Shown: positions 9,078 through 19,081 of the stretch, in pieces
How positions within the stretch are numbered: the first letter of the stretch is position 1
Layout: every line of letters begins with the position of its first letter
Assembly: GCF_003651245.1 (NCBI RefSeq)
Contig: NZ_RAPE01000001.1
Span: 930,001 to 994,000, forward strand
Source of the DNA: Roseovarius spongiae
GTDB lineage: Bacteria > Pseudomonadota > Alphaproteobacteria > Rhodobacterales > Rhodobacteraceae
Reading direction: 5' to 3'
DNA length: 64,000 nucleotides
Program-made: the position numbers and the translations under genes
The notes under the pieces: generated by a model
Database searches by the model: none
What the model was told of the DNA's origin: nothing
Seen by the model: only the letters and a program-made list of their open reading frames with translations

Positions 9078-10663
9078 AAAAGATCGATGACCTCAAGACG
9101 TCGCTGAACAAAGGGCGCATGACGCGCCGGGACTTCATCAACCGCATGTCCGCGCTTGGCCTCTCGGCGGCCATTCCCGCCGGGCTGCTCGCGCAGGAGG
9201 CGCGGGCGTCCGCGCGCAAGGTCGGCGGGCGGCTGCGCCAGGGGCTGAGCGGGGGCAGCACGTCCGACACGCTCTTCGGGGTGCTGGGCGGCGGCGACAT
9301 GCACCAGGTCAACGTGCAGTGGCAACTGCTGAACAACCTCACCGTGGTTGGCCCCGACGGCGCGATCCAGGGCGATCTCGCCGAAAGCTGGGAGGCCTCG
9401 CCCGACGCGAAGACCTGGGTGTTCAAGCTGCGCGAAGGGGTGGAGTTCCACAACGGCAAGAGCTTCGAGGCGGCGGACGTGATCCACTCGATCAACCAGC
9501 ACCGGGGCGAGGATTCGCGGTCGACCGGCGCGGGCCTTGTCGCGGCGGTGAGCGACATACAGGCGGACGGCAAGCATTCGGTGGTCTTCACGCTGGAGGA
9601 AGGCAACGCCGATTTCGCGGCGATCCTGGCCGATTACCACTTTCCGATCGCGCCGGACGGCAGCACCGACGCCGACTGGGAAAAGGGCATCGGCACCGGG
9701 CCTTACACCCTTGTCGAATGGGTGCCGGGCGTGCGCGCCATCACCAGGCGCAACCCGAACTACTTCAAGGAGGGGCCGTGGTTCGATGAGGTCGAAACGC
9801 TGCACATCGCGGACGTGGTCGCCCGGCAGAGCGCGCTTCAGACCGGCGAGGTCGACGTGATCGACAAGCCCGACATCAAGACGCTGCACCTGCTGGAACA
9901 GGCCAAGGGCGTGCAGGTGATCGAACTGGCGGGCAATTCGCACTACACCTTCCCGATGCTGATGGACCAGGCGCCTTATGACGACTGGGACGTGCGCATG
10001 GCGATGAAGCACGCCATCGACCGCGAGGCGATGCTCGAGACCATCGCGCGCGGGCATGGCTACCTCGGCAACGACCACCCGATCTCGCGTTCGATGCGGT
10101 TCTACAATGACGAGTTGCCGCAGCGCCATTACGACCCCGACAAGGCGCGCCACCATCTCAAGAAGGCGGGCATGGACAGCCTCGACGTGACGCTTTCGGC
10201 GGCGGATATCTATGCCGGCGGGCTCGACGCGGCGCAGCTGTTCCAGGCGCAGGCCAAGGCGGGCGGCATCAACATCAACATCGAGCGGGTCTCGACCGAC
10301 GGCTACTGGTCCGAGGTCTGGGCGCAGGTGCCGTTCTGCGTCTCCTTCTGGCAGGGCCGCCCGACCGAGGACCTGATGCTGACGCTCGCGTTCTCGGACA
10401 AGTCGGCCTGGAACGAAACCCGCTGGAGCAACGAGCGGTTCGAGAAGATCCTGCTCGAGGCGCGCGCGGAGCTCGACACCGCCAAGCGGCGCGACATGTA
10501 TTTCGAGCTTCAGAAGATCATCAACGAGGACGGCGGCCTGATCGCGCCGGTCTTCAGCAACGTGATCACGGTGGTCAACGACAAGATCGACCTGCCCGGG
10601 CAGATGTCGGCCGACCTGCCGGCGGACGGCATGCGCAACTTCGAGCGCTGGTCGTTCAAGTGA
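9074..10663 (+). CDS. Family 5 ABC transporter substrate-binding protein, Tat-exported, orphan
   Basis: 529-residue periplasmic binding protein of the peptide/opine/nickel type (SBP family 5). The N-terminus carries a twin-arginine signal (MTRRDFINRMSALGLSAA, ending near EARASA), and the body shows LAESWEASPDAKTWVFKLRE and FHNGKSFEAADVIHSI, typical of the family. The start overlaps the ligase stop (ATGA), so it is the last gene of the carnitine-type operon and is followed by a strong hairpin. No permease or ATPase genes accompany it in the window, so it must use a transporter encoded before the window or elsewhere. A quaternary amine or small peptide ligand is plausible but not shown. Confidence 0.9.
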   Translation: MKKIDDLKTSLNKGRMTRRDFINRMSALGLSAAIPAGLLAQEARASARKVGGRLRQGLSGGSTSDTLFGVLGGGDMHQVNVQWQLLNNLTVVGPDGAIQGDLAESWEASPDAKTWVFKLREGVEFHNGKSFEAADVIHSINQHRGEDSRSTGAGLVAAVSDIQADGKHSVVFTLEEGNADFAAILADYHFPIAPDGSTDADWEKGIGTGPYTLVEWVPGVRAITRRNPNYFKEGPWFDEVETLHIADVVARQSALQTGEVDVIDKPDIKTLHLLEQAKGVQVIELAGNSHYTFPMLMDQAPYDDWDVRMAMKHAIDREAMLETIARGHGYLGNDHPISRSMRFYNDELPQRHYDPDKARHHLKKAGMDSLDVTLSAADIYAGGLDAAQLFQAQAKAGGININIERVSTDGYWSEVWAQVPFCVSFWQGRPTEDLMLTLAFSDKSAWNETRWSNERFEKILLEARAELDTAKRRDMYFELQKIINEDGGLIAPVFSNVITVVNDKIDLPGQMSADLPADGMRNFERWSFK

Positions 10664-10671
10664 CCCGCCAC

Positions 10672-10704
10672 GGCCCCGCCCGCCGCCGCCGCGCGGGCGG
10701 GGCC
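10672..10704 (+). terminator. GC-rich hairpin after the carnitine-type operon
   Basis: A perfect 11-bp stem, GGCCCCGCCCG at 10672-10682 and its complement at 10694-10704, with an 11-nt loop, begins 9 bp after the solute-binding protein stop. There is no T tract, so it may be a strong pause site, an mRNA 3' stabiliser or a Rho-assisted terminator. Confidence 0.6.
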
Positions 10705-10908
10705 GAGCCGGGCGCGCGATTGCTGCCGAAAAGGTCGCTGCGATTCCGGCCCCCGCGCGAACATCCCGCCGAACCAGCAGGCGTCAGCCGGTAGGAGGCC
10801 GTAAGAACGAGAAAAATCCCCGATTCTGGGCGCTCGACTCTTGCTTAATGTCACGTAAACTTGATAAGCGGTGATAGGAATTTGTTAGAGTCCGAATTGG
10901 GGGTACAC

Positions 10909-12855
10909 ATGCGATTTTCCACTTCAACTTCCGCCATCGTCATCGCGCTTGCGGGCTTCATGCCGGCCGCCGCAATCGGGCAGGAGGTGATCGACAACGG
11001 GACGGTTCAGATCGGGATCAACCCGGCGGGGAACCTGGTGACGGGCGGTATCGGTCTCAACTTCCTCGGCCTCACGGGGGGAGGCAGCGGCGAGGCGCTC
11101 GCCCCCGGCTGCGCCTGCGAAGGCTGGGGCGTCGCCGACATGGCGACCGGCGAATACGCCAAGGCCGGCGCGTCCTTTGGCTACACCAATATCGCGTCCT
11201 CTTCGGTGACCGCCTCGGGCGCCGGGACCGACGCCGCCTCGACCGGGAACGCGGCGGTTTCCGTGGTGTCCGTCAGCGACGGGACATTCAGCATGGACAT
11301 CACGCACTCCTTCGCACCGTCGGCGAGCGACAACCTCTATCAGGTGGACCTGGAGCTGACCAACACCGGCGTCGCGATCGGGGATCTCGTCTATCGCCGC
11401 GCGATGGACTGGGACGTGCCGCCGACCGAATTCTCCGAATACGTCACGATCCAGGGCTGGCCGGCCGCGAGGCTTCGCGCGTCCTCCGATGACGGTTTCG
11501 CCGACGGCAACCCCAACGTGCCGCTTTCGACCAGGGCCCCGGATGCGGTGCTGAACGGCAACTTCACGGATAGCGGCCCGGCCGATCACGGCGCGGCCTT
11601 TGACTTCGCGCTGGGCGCCCTGGCCCCGGGCGATTCCGAGAACGTCAAGATCTTCTACGGGGCCGCGGCGTCGGAGGCCGACGCGATGCTGGCCTTGTCC
11701 GCGGTCGGCGCCGAGGTCTATTCGCTCGGGCAGCCCAGCAGCCCGGGGGGTGAGACCACGGGCGAACCCAACACCTTCATCTTCGGCTTTGCCGGGGTGG
11801 GCGGCACGCCCGTCGGACCCGGCGGCGGAGGAGCAAGCAGTTTGTCGGCCGGGGCGGCCGCGGACGTGGCCTTCCTGACGATGAACCACCACCTCGACGT
11901 CTCGACCCGCCGTTTCAACCGGCTGATGCTTGGCGCGTCCGCCGGCGACGGCGAGATGGTCGCGCGCAACTTCGCGGCGGGACCGGGGGGCGCTCCGGGC
12001 GCTCGGACCAGCCCGTGGAACCTGGAGCTCGCGATCCAGGGCACGCAGGGGTCAACGGACCCGACCACGAACAACGTCGGTTTCGATTTCAACGCGCGCT
12101 ATATCGGCGCGTCGCTGGACTACGCGCTTCCCCGCAACCAGATGTTCGAACAGACGATCGTCGGCGCGGCCCTCGGCTACGAGGAGGTGAACGCGAATTT
12201 CGACGCGGGCGTCGGGAACGCGGACGGGCATGAGCGTTCGATCTCGTTCTACGCGGCGGGGATCAACGACGAAGGCTTTTTCGGCGACGTCAACATCATG
12301 CTGGGCGATCTGGATTACGACCTGAACCGCGTCGGTCTCCTCAATGTCTACAGCGCCGATGTCGATGGTGAGCGGCGCGCGGGACGCCTGCGACTGGGCT
12401 ACAACTTTGACGCCGCGCAGATTGGCGGCGCGCAGCTTCCCGGCTCGCTTGGCGTTTACGCCGAGGTCACGCGCGCGCGGGTCGAATTCGACACCTTCAC
12501 GGAAAACAACGGCGGCCTGACGACGCAGGGCTTCAGCGATGACCAGAACATCCTCGCGCTTGGCGCGCGCTACGCCTTCACCGGCGCGGCGCAGGAGGGG
12601 CGGCAGTTCGGGTACATCGACCTTGCGGCGATGGTCGATACGATGGCCGATGATTTCAGCGTGACCCAGACGACGGCCGGCGGCGCCACCATGCAGACCC
12701 GCATCGACGGACGCGACGGGTTGATGGGCCGCCTCGAGGTATCCTACGGCTTCCAGAGCGACAGCGGCTGGTATGGCAGCATGGATATCGGCAGCGTCTT
12801 CGGTGACGGGCTCAGCGAAGGCTCGCTCGGCGTGCGGGTCGGTCTCGACTTCTGA
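10909..12855 (+). CDS. Outer-membrane protein with C-terminal autotransporter-like beta-barrel
   Basis: 648-residue exported protein. A signal peptide is clear (MRFSTSTSAIVIALAGFMPA, cut near AIGQ). Residues about 25-320 form a Gly/Ala/Asp-rich beta domain containing a CACEGWG turn and a Gly-Pro linker (VGPGGGGAS). The last 300 residues alternate hydrophobic and polar positions, as in a 12-strand autotransporter barrel, and end in Phe (VRVGLDF), the usual barrel-assembly signature. No protease or passenger motif was recognised. I chose the ATG at 10909 because the signal peptide begins there. It stands alone between two hairpins. Function is unknown; secretion of the N-terminal domain to the surface is inference. 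Confidence 0.75.
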   Translation: MRFSTSTSAIVIALAGFMPAAAIGQEVIDNGTVQIGINPAGNLVTGGIGLNFLGLTGGGSGEALAPGCACEGWGVADMATGEYAKAGASFGYTNIASSSVTASGAGTDAASTGNAAVSVVSVSDGTFSMDITHSFAPSASDNLYQVDLELTNTGVAIGDLVYRRAMDWDVPPTEFSEYVTIQGWPAARLRASSDDGFADGNPNVPLSTRAPDAVLNGNFTDSGPADHGAAFDFALGALAPGDSENVKIFYGAAASEADAMLALSAVGAEVYSLGQPSSPGGETTGEPNTFIFGFAGVGGTPVGPGGGGASSLSAGAAADVAFLTMNHHLDVSTRRFNRLMLGASAGDGEMVARNFAAGPGGAPGARTSPWNLELAIQGTQGSTDPTTNNVGFDFNARYIGASLDYALPRNQMFEQTIVGAALGYEEVNANFDAGVGNADGHERSISFYAAGINDEGFFGDVNIMLGDLDYDLNRVGLLNVYSADVDGERRAGRLRLGYNFDAAQIGGAQLPGSLGVYAEVTRARVEFDTFTENNGGLTTQGFSDDQNILALGARYAFTGAAQEGRQFGYIDLAAMVDTMADDFSVTQTTAGGATMQTRIDGRDGLMGRLEVSYGFQSDSGWYGSMDIGSVFGDGLSEGSLGVRVGLDF

Positions 12856-13185
12856 GCCGCCGACATAATGCGAAACAGACCCCGTCGGCGCCCCCGGCGG
12901 GTTCTTTCGTTCTGGACGTTCCGTCGCGCATATCGTGATCGCGCCGCAGCTGCGTGGCTTCGACGATTTTCCCCGTCCTGGGGGGACTTCTACATCACCT
13001 CTAGGCTTGCGGGCGTCGCGCGGACCTTGCCGATCTTCGTGTTCAGCGGTATCGCGGTGGGGTCTTCCCCGGTCTAGCCGGCGCTGGCGACGGTGACGTT
13101 CCTGCCTGCGCCGGCGCTGGTCGGGGTCGCGGACGAGTTTCGCCGCCGCGCGCCGCGCGGCGCCGCCAGCCGAGGAGTAAGCGAC
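12856..13185. other. Gene-free 330-bp spacer
   Basis: Apart from the terminator at its start, no credible gene is seen. It contains a 10-bp direct repeat (CCGGCGCTGG at 13078-13087 and 13111-13120). On the minus strand an open stretch of 26 codons, about 12994-13071, has coding-like third-position GC and the peptide GEDPTAIPLNTKIGKVRATP before a stop. It is preceded by an in-frame stop, so at most it is a gene remnant. Confidence 0.5.
12881..12911 (+). terminator. Rho-independent terminator of the outer-membrane protein gene
   Basis: An 8-bp stem (12881-12888 with 12894-12901, one G-T pair) and a 5-nt loop are followed directly by a T-rich run (TTCTTTCGTT), 25 bp after the stop codon. Confidence 0.7.
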
Positions 13186-14604
13186 ATGAGCATCCCGACA
13201 ACCGCCGCCGCCATCGCCCGCGCCGTCGCCAGGGGCGAAGTCAGCGCGACCGAGGCGGTCGAGGCCGCGCTGGCGCGCGCCGAAGAGATCGCGCCGCTCA
13301 ACGCGTTCACGGTGATCGACCGCGACGGCGCGCTTGACGCCGCGCGCCGCATCGACGCGGGCGAGGGCGGGGGCGAGCGCCCGCTGCTGGGCGTGCCCTT
13401 CGCGGCCAAGGATTTCACCCCGACCAAGGGCCATCCCACCACCCGCGGGTCCTGGAGCACGGGCGACGCGGCGACCGATTTCGATCCGGCCTACGTGCGC
13501 CGGCTCAAGGCGGCGGGCGCGGTGCTGATCGGCAAGACGACGACGCCCGAATTCGCCTATTCGGGTTTCACCCACAGCCCGCGCTGGGGGGTGACGCGCA
13601 ACCCCTATGACGCGGACCGCACGCCGGGCGGCTCATCGGGCGGGGCGGCGGTGGCGGTCGCCACTGGCTGCGTACCGATCGCCGAGGGCACGGACATGGG
13701 CGGTTCGGTGCGCATTCCCGCGGCGCTTTGCGGACTGGTGGGGCTCAAGCCCAGCCTCGGGCGGATCCCGATGGACATCCTGCCGCTCGGCTCGGACGTG
13801 ATCTCGCATTTCGGGCCGCTCGCCACCTCAGTGGAGGAGGCGGCGCTGTTCCTGTCGGTGACGCAGGGGCCGGACGACGCCGACATCCTGTCCCAACCCG
13901 ACCCCGGCCCGGTCTACCCGGTGGCGCCGGCGGAGCGCCCGCGCCTCGCGCTGTCGGTCGACCTGGGCTATTATCACGTCGACCCCGGCGTGCGCGAGCG
14001 GATCGAGGCGGCGGCGGAGGCGCTGCGTGACGCGGGCGCGACGGTGGACGTGGTGAATCCGGGCTGGAGTCGCGCGCTCAACGACGACTGGCTCGCGCTC
14101 TGGGGCGTGGTGCTGGCGGCGGCGTGGGGCGATGCGCTCGACGGGTATCGCGACCGGATGGATCCCGAGGTGGTGGCGCTGATGGAGGCCGGGCGCAAGG
14201 TCTCGGGCGTGGAGGTGCGCCGGCTCGAGGCGACGCGCCACCGGCTCTGGGCGGACCTCGCCAAGCTCTTCGGGCGCTACGACGCGCTGCTGACGCCGAC
14301 CTGCCCGGTGACGGCGCAGCGCGTGGATGCGGATGATTCCGACTACGACGCGCCCGACGCGGAGGGCAGGTATCGGGGCATCGACATGACCAGCCCGTTC
14401 AACCTTGTCGGTGAATGCCCGGCGCTGTCGGTTCCCGTGGGGCTTGCCGACGGGCTGCCGGTCGGGATGCAGGTGGTCGGCCCGCGCTTCTCGGACGCGG
14501 AGGTGCTGCGCATCGGCAGGCTGATCGAGCAGTCCGTGCCCGCCACCCCGCCGCCCGACTGGCGCGCGCGGATGCAGTCCGCGACGGTGACCCGCTCGTT
14601 CTGA
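13186..14604 (+). CDS. Amidase signature family amidohydrolase
   Basis: 472-residue amidase signature (AS) enzyme that hydrolyses a carboxylic amide, or acts in a GatA-like manner, through a Ser-cisSer-Lys triad. Lys75 is in AAKDFTPTKG, the cis-Ser in GGSSGGAAVAV (residues 149-152) and the nucleophile Ser174 in GTDMGGSVRIPAALCG. The length fits free amidases. GatB/GatC genes are absent, so this is unlikely to be the tRNA amidotransferase. GAGGAG precedes the ATG. It is a single plus-strand gene converging on the minus-strand crotonase gene 20 bp away. The substrate cannot be read from the sequence. Confidence 0.88.
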   Translation: MSIPTTAAAIARAVARGEVSATEAVEAALARAEEIAPLNAFTVIDRDGALDAARRIDAGEGGGERPLLGVPFAAKDFTPTKGHPTTRGSWSTGDAATDFDPAYVRRLKAAGAVLIGKTTTPEFAYSGFTHSPRWGVTRNPYDADRTPGGSSGGAAVAVATGCVPIAEGTDMGGSVRIPAALCGLVGLKPSLGRIPMDILPLGSDVISHFGPLATSVEEAALFLSVTQGPDDADILSQPDPGPVYPVAPAERPRLALSVDLGYYHVDPGVRERIEAAAEALRDAGATVDVVNPGWSRALNDDWLALWGVVLAAAWGDALDGYRDRMDPEVVALMEAGRKVSGVEVRRLEATRHRLWADLAKLFGRYDALLTPTCPVTAQRVDADDSDYDAPDAEGRYRGIDMTSPFNLVGECPALSVPVGLADGLPVGMQVVGPRFSDAEVLRIGRLIEQSVPATPPPDWRARMQSATVTRSF

Positions 14605-14624
14605 GCGGCGCGGCGTCCCCGCCG

Positions 14625-15403
<779 letters not shown>

Positions 15404-15407
<4 letters not shown>

Positions 15408-16606
15408 GGCGTCTCCAGCAGCAGCGAAATTCCCTGTCCGACGCCCACGCACATGGTGCAGAGCGCGCGCTTGTGGCCCTCCGTCTGCATCTGGAGCGCC
15501 GCCGTCAGGGCGAGCCGCGCCCCCGACATGCCAAGCGGATGCCCAAGCGCGATGGCCCCGCCATTGGGGTTCACGTGATCCGCGTCGTCCGGCAGCCCAA
15601 GCTCGCGCAGCACGGCGAGCGACTGGGCCGCGAAGGCCTCGTTGAGCTCGATCAGGTCGATATCGGTGATCGCGAGGCCCATCCGGTCCAGCAGGCGGCG
15701 CGTGGCGGGCACCGGGCCGATGCCCATGATGCGCGGCGCCACGCCGGCCGTGGCCATGCCCGCAACCCGCGCGATCCGCGTGAGGCCGTAGCGATCCGCC
15801 GCCGCGCCCGAAGCCACCAGCAGCGCCGCCGCGCCGTCATTGACGCCGGAGGCGTTGCCCGCCGTCACGGTCCCGCCCTCGCGGAACGGGGTCGGCAGGC
15901 TGGCGAGCTTCTCGAGCGGGCTGAGGCGGGGATGCTCGTCCGTATCGACGGTGACGGTTTCCTTGCGGCTCTTGCGCACCTCGATGGGCGCGATCTCGCG
16001 CGCGAGGCGCCCCGCCTCCTGCGCCGCCGCGCAGCGTTCCTGACTGCGCCGGGCAAAGGCGTCCTGGTCGGCGCGCGAGACGTTGAAATCCTCGGCCACG
16101 TTCTCGGCCGTCTCGGGCATGGAATGGGCGCCGTACTGCGCCGCCAGCGCCTTGTTGACGAAGCGCCAGCCGATGGTGGTGTCAAAGACCTCGGCCTTGC
16201 GCGACCAGGCTGCGTCGGGCTTGGGCATCACGAGCGGCGCGCGGGTCATCGATTCCACCCCGCCGGCCAGCACGACCTCGGCCTCGCCCGTCCGGATCGC
16301 GCGCGCGGCCATGCCCACCGCGTCGAGCCCCGAGCCGCAGAGCCGGTTCATCGTCACGCCCGGCACGCTCTCGGGCAGACCGGCGAGCAGGGTGGCCATG
16401 CGCGCCACGTCGCGGTTGTCCTCGCCCGCCTGGTTGGCGCAGCCCATGACGACCTCGTCCACCGCGCCGGGGGGCAGGTCGGGCGCGGCGTCCATCACCG
16501 CGCGCAGCACATGGGCGGCCATGTCGTCGGGACGCACCGGGGCGAGCGCGCCGCCGAAGCGTCCGATGGGGGTGCGCAGCCCGGCGCAGATATAGGCATC
16601 CGTCAT
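15404..16606 (-). CDS. Acetyl-CoA acyltransferase (thiolase, PcaF/FadA type)
   Basis: 400-residue degradative thiolase that cleaves a 3-oxoacyl-CoA with CoA to acetyl-CoA and a shortened acyl-CoA. The nucleophilic Cys is in [18 protein letters not shown], the catalytic His in [17 protein letters not shown] and the second Cys in [23 protein letters not shown] and [10 protein letters not shown] are further landmarks. The gene begins 8 bp after the upstream crotonase stop and overlaps the next crotonase by 4 bp. The length and the IRTPIGR-like N-terminus fit 3-oxoadipyl-CoA or general 3-ketoacyl-CoA thiolases; I cannot separate these. Confidence 0.93.
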
Positions 16607-16614
16607 GGCGATCC

Positions 16615-17424
16615 TCAGATTGGCGAGTCGGGGTCGAAATCGGGGCGTCGCTTCTCGTGGAGCGAGGCCAGCCCCTCCTGCACGTCGGGGCCGGTGAAGC
16701 CCATGAACTCGAGCGCGAGCGACGTGTCGAAGGTCGGCCCAGCCTGGCGCAGCCAGTTGTTGAGCGCGTACTTGGTGAAGCGCAGCGCGGAGGGCGAGCC
16801 CTTGGACAGCTTGACCGCCACCTCGAGCGCCTTGTCGTGCAGGTCCTCGGGTTCGGCGCAGAGCGAGACGAGCCCGATGCGCTCGGCTTCCTCGCCGCTT
16901 ACCGGTTCGCAGAGCAGTAGGTAATACTTGGCCTTGGCCAGACCGCAGAGCAGCGGCCAGACGATCGCGGCGTGATCGCCCGCAGCGACGCCAAGGCGCG
17001 TGTGTCCGTCGATGATCCGCGCCGTGCGGCTGGCGATGGAGACATCCGCCAGGAGCCCGGCGACCAGCCCGGCGCCCACCGCCGGCCCTTCCATCGCCGA
17101 GACGATGGGCTTGGAGCAGTTCACGACGTTGTAGACGAGGTCGCGCGCCTCCTTCCACACCCGCGTCAGCGTGGTGAAATCCTGCGTCATGTCCCTGACG
17201 AGGTCGAGGTCGCCCCCGCCCGAGAACGCGTCCCCCGCGCCGCGGATCATGGCGACGCTCACATCCGGGTCGGCGTCGATGTCGCGCCAGACGCGGACCA
17301 GTTCGCCATGCATCACGGCGTCGGCGGCGTTCATGCGCCCGGGGTTCTCCATCGTCACCCGCAGCACGCGCTCGGCCGGCCAGTCGAATTTCAGCTTCTC
17401 GTAGCTCGCGTAGCGTTCGCTCAT
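16615..17424 (-). CDS. Crotonase-family protein lacking both canonical catalytic Glu
   Basis: 269-residue crotonase fold protein. The oxyanion-hole region is recognisable ([10 protein letters not shown] and [17 protein letters not shown]). The first Glu position of hydratases is Val here, and the second is His in [20 protein letters not shown], with an Asp a few residues on. It therefore probably does not perform ordinary enoyl-CoA hydration and may be an isomerase, hydrolase or a lyase-like variant. It sits between the CoA ligase (4-bp overlap) and the thiolase (8-bp gap), so it works on the CoA ester of this pathway. The [13 protein letters not shown] signature seems to mark a conserved subfamily, but I do not recognise its reaction. 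Confidence 0.85.
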   Translation of the reverse strand: MSERYASYEKLKFDWPAERVLRVTMENPGRMNAADAVMHGELVRVWRDIDADPDVSVAMIRGAGDAFSGGGDLDLVRDMTQDFTTLTRVWKEARDLVYNVVNCSKPIVSAMEGPAVGAGLVAGLLADVSIASRTARIIDGHTRLGVAAGDHAAIVWPLLCGLAKAKYYLLLCEPVSGEEAERIGLVSLCAEPEDLHDKALEVAVKLSKGSPSALRFTKYALNNWLRQAGPTFDTSLALEFMGFTGPDVQEGLASLHEKRRPDFDPDSPI

Positions 17425-18950
17425 ATCTTCTTCTCCCTGCCTTCCCAGAAGGGTTCCTTCAGGACGTTCTTCTGAATCTTGCCGATGGGCGTCTTGGGGA
17501 ACCCGTCGACGAATTCAACGTGCCGCGGTCGCTTGAACCGGGCGAGCCGCTCGGCGCAGTGATCGACGAGGGTTTCCTCGCTCAGCGTGGCGCCGGCCTT
17601 GAGCAGCACGAAGGCTGCGGGCACCTCGCCCCACTTGTCGTCGGGGATGCCGAAGACCGCGCATTCGGCCACCTCGTCGCGGGCGTAGATCACGTCCTCG
17701 ATCTCCTTCGGATAGACGTTTTCGCCGCCCGAGATGATCATGTCCTTGGAGCGATCCACCAGCGTGATGAACCCGTCCGCGTCGATGGTGCCCACGTCGC
17801 CGGTCATCGCCCAGCCGTTTCGCCAGAATTTCGCGGTCTGTTCGGGCTCGTTGTAATATTCCAGCATGACGTTGTCGCCGCGCGACACGATCTCGCCGAT
17901 CTCGCCGGGGCCGACCGGCTGGCCGTCGGCGTCAAGCACGGCCACGTCCACGTTGTAGCACTGCCGCCCGATCGAGCCGAGCTTCTCGGGCAGATACCAG
18001 GCGCGCAGCGAGGTCAGCACGCCCATCTCGGACTGGCCGTAGATCTGGGTGATGGAAACCTCGGGCAGTTTCTCCAGCATCTCCTTTTGCACCCAGTCGG
18101 GCATCGGCGCCCCGGCGAAGGACGCCTTGCGCCAGGTGGCGTAATCGGCGGGGTCGAACTCGGGATCGCTCACCACCATCGCAAGCTGGGTGGGCACGGC
18201 GAAGACGGCCGTCATGCCGGTTCCCCGCACCATCGCGGCGAAATCGCGCGGATCCCACTTGGTCAGAAGGGTGGTGGTCGCCCCGGCCAGCACCGCGGGC
18301 TGAAACATGATGTTGAGCGCGGCCACGTGGAAAAGCGGCGTCACGATGCCCACCACGTCACGTTCGTCGATCGCCTCCTCGACCATGACGGTATGGGCGG
18401 TGATCGCGCGGTTGCGGTGGCTGCACAGCACCCCCTTGGGCCGCCCCGTCGTGCCGCCCGTGTAGGTCATGCAGAACGGGTCGTCCTCGTTGATGTCGAC
18501 CTGCGGGTAATGGTCGGACCCCGCGGCGACGAAATCATCGAAGCCCTCATCGCCGCCCGCGCCGCCGATGCGCACGAGCCTGCCGAGCCTGGGCAGCCGC
18601 TCACGGATCGCGGCCACCTTGTCGGCGAACGCGTCCTCGTAGATCAGCATCTCCACGTCGGCCTTCTCCAGCACGAAGGCCAGCTCATCGGGCGCGTAGA
18701 GCACCGAGACGTTGACCATCACGCAGCCCGACCGCGCGATGCCGAAGAAGGCGATGCCGTATTCGGTGCGGTTCCGGCAGAGCATGCCGATCTTGGCGCC
18801 CTTGCCGAAGCCGGCGTCGATCAGCCGGTTGGCGAGCCGGTTGGCCGCCTCGTCGAGCGCCCGGTAGCTGAGCGCGCGGCCCTGCCACAGAATGGCGGGC
18901 TTGTCCGGAAACCGCTCGGCCGAGCGGCGCAGCATATCGCCTGTCAACAT
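17421..18950 (-). CDS. Acyl-CoA synthetase (AMP-dependent ligase)
   Basis: 509-residue ANL-superfamily ligase activating a carboxylic acid to its CoA ester through an acyl-adenylate. It has the phosphate loop [11 protein letters not shown], the aromatic core motif YGQSEMG, the hinge region [12 protein letters not shown] and the catalytic Lys in [12 protein letters not shown] chose the ATG at 18950 because GGGAGG lies 9 bases upstream; a longer in-frame start at 18977 lacks this. It is the first gene of a minus-strand operon with two crotonases and a thiolase, divergent from an IclR regulator. Its acid is presumably delivered by the TRAP transporter encoded at 22158-24979. The substrate class (aromatic propenoate, medium-chain or dicarboxylic) cannot be fixed from sequence. 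Confidence 0.9.
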   Translation of the reverse strand: MLTGDMLRRSAERFPDKPAILWQGRALSYRALDEAANRLANRLIDAGFGKGAKIGMLCRNRTEYGIAFFGIARSGCVMVNVSVLYAPDELAFVLEKADVEMLIYEDAFADKVAAIRERLPRLGRLVRIGGAGGDEGFDDFVAAGSDHYPQVDINEDDPFCMTYTGGTTGRPKGVLCSHRNRAITAHTVMVEEAIDERDVVGIVTPLFHVAALNIMFQPAVLAGATTTLLTKWDPRDFAAMVRGTGMTAVFAVPTQLAMVVSDPEFDPADYATWRKASFAGAPMPDWVQKEMLEKLPEVSITQIYGQSEMGVLTSLRAWYLPEKLGSIGRQCYNVDVAVLDADGQPVGPGEIGEIVSRGDNVMLEYYNEPEQTAKFWRNGWAMTGDVGTIDADGFITLVDRSKDMIISGGENVYPKEIEDVIYARDEVAECAVFGIPDDKWGEVPAAFVLLKAGATLSEETLVDHCAERLARFKRPRHVEFVDGFPKTPIGKIQKNVLKEPFWEGREKKI

Positions 18951-19031
18951 TGGCTTGCCTCCCGCAACCGCGCGCAAATTCCGCGCGCCCTCTCGACATG
19001 TGACGATCCGGGCGCTATGCGCAATGGTGAA

Positions 19032-19060
19032 TTGCGGAAAGACGTTCCGCTATGCGGAAT
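19032..19060. promoter_or_regulatory. Probable IclR operator, TTCCGC-N3-GCGGAA with extra half-site
   Basis: TTCCGC at 19045-19050 and GCGGAA at 19054-19059 form a 15-bp palindrome with a 3-bp centre. A further half-site, TGCGGAA at 19033-19039, lies upstream. The site is in the divergent gap between the CoA ligase and the iclR gene, ending 22 bp before the iclR start. The same architecture recurs before the TRAP operon at 25099-25115. Confidence 0.7.
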
Positions 19061-19081
19061 TATGGCGAAAAGGGCGGCAAG

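Noticed and set aside
12868..13077. A 69-codon plus-strand open frame
   Set aside because: It begins within the terminator region, is Arg-rich, has no ribosome site and shows no protein-like pattern.
13078..13120. A 10-bp direct repeat before the amidase as an insertion-sequence footprint
   Set aside because: The repeats are only 33 bp apart with no transposase or inverted repeats; in such GC-rich DNA this is likely chance.
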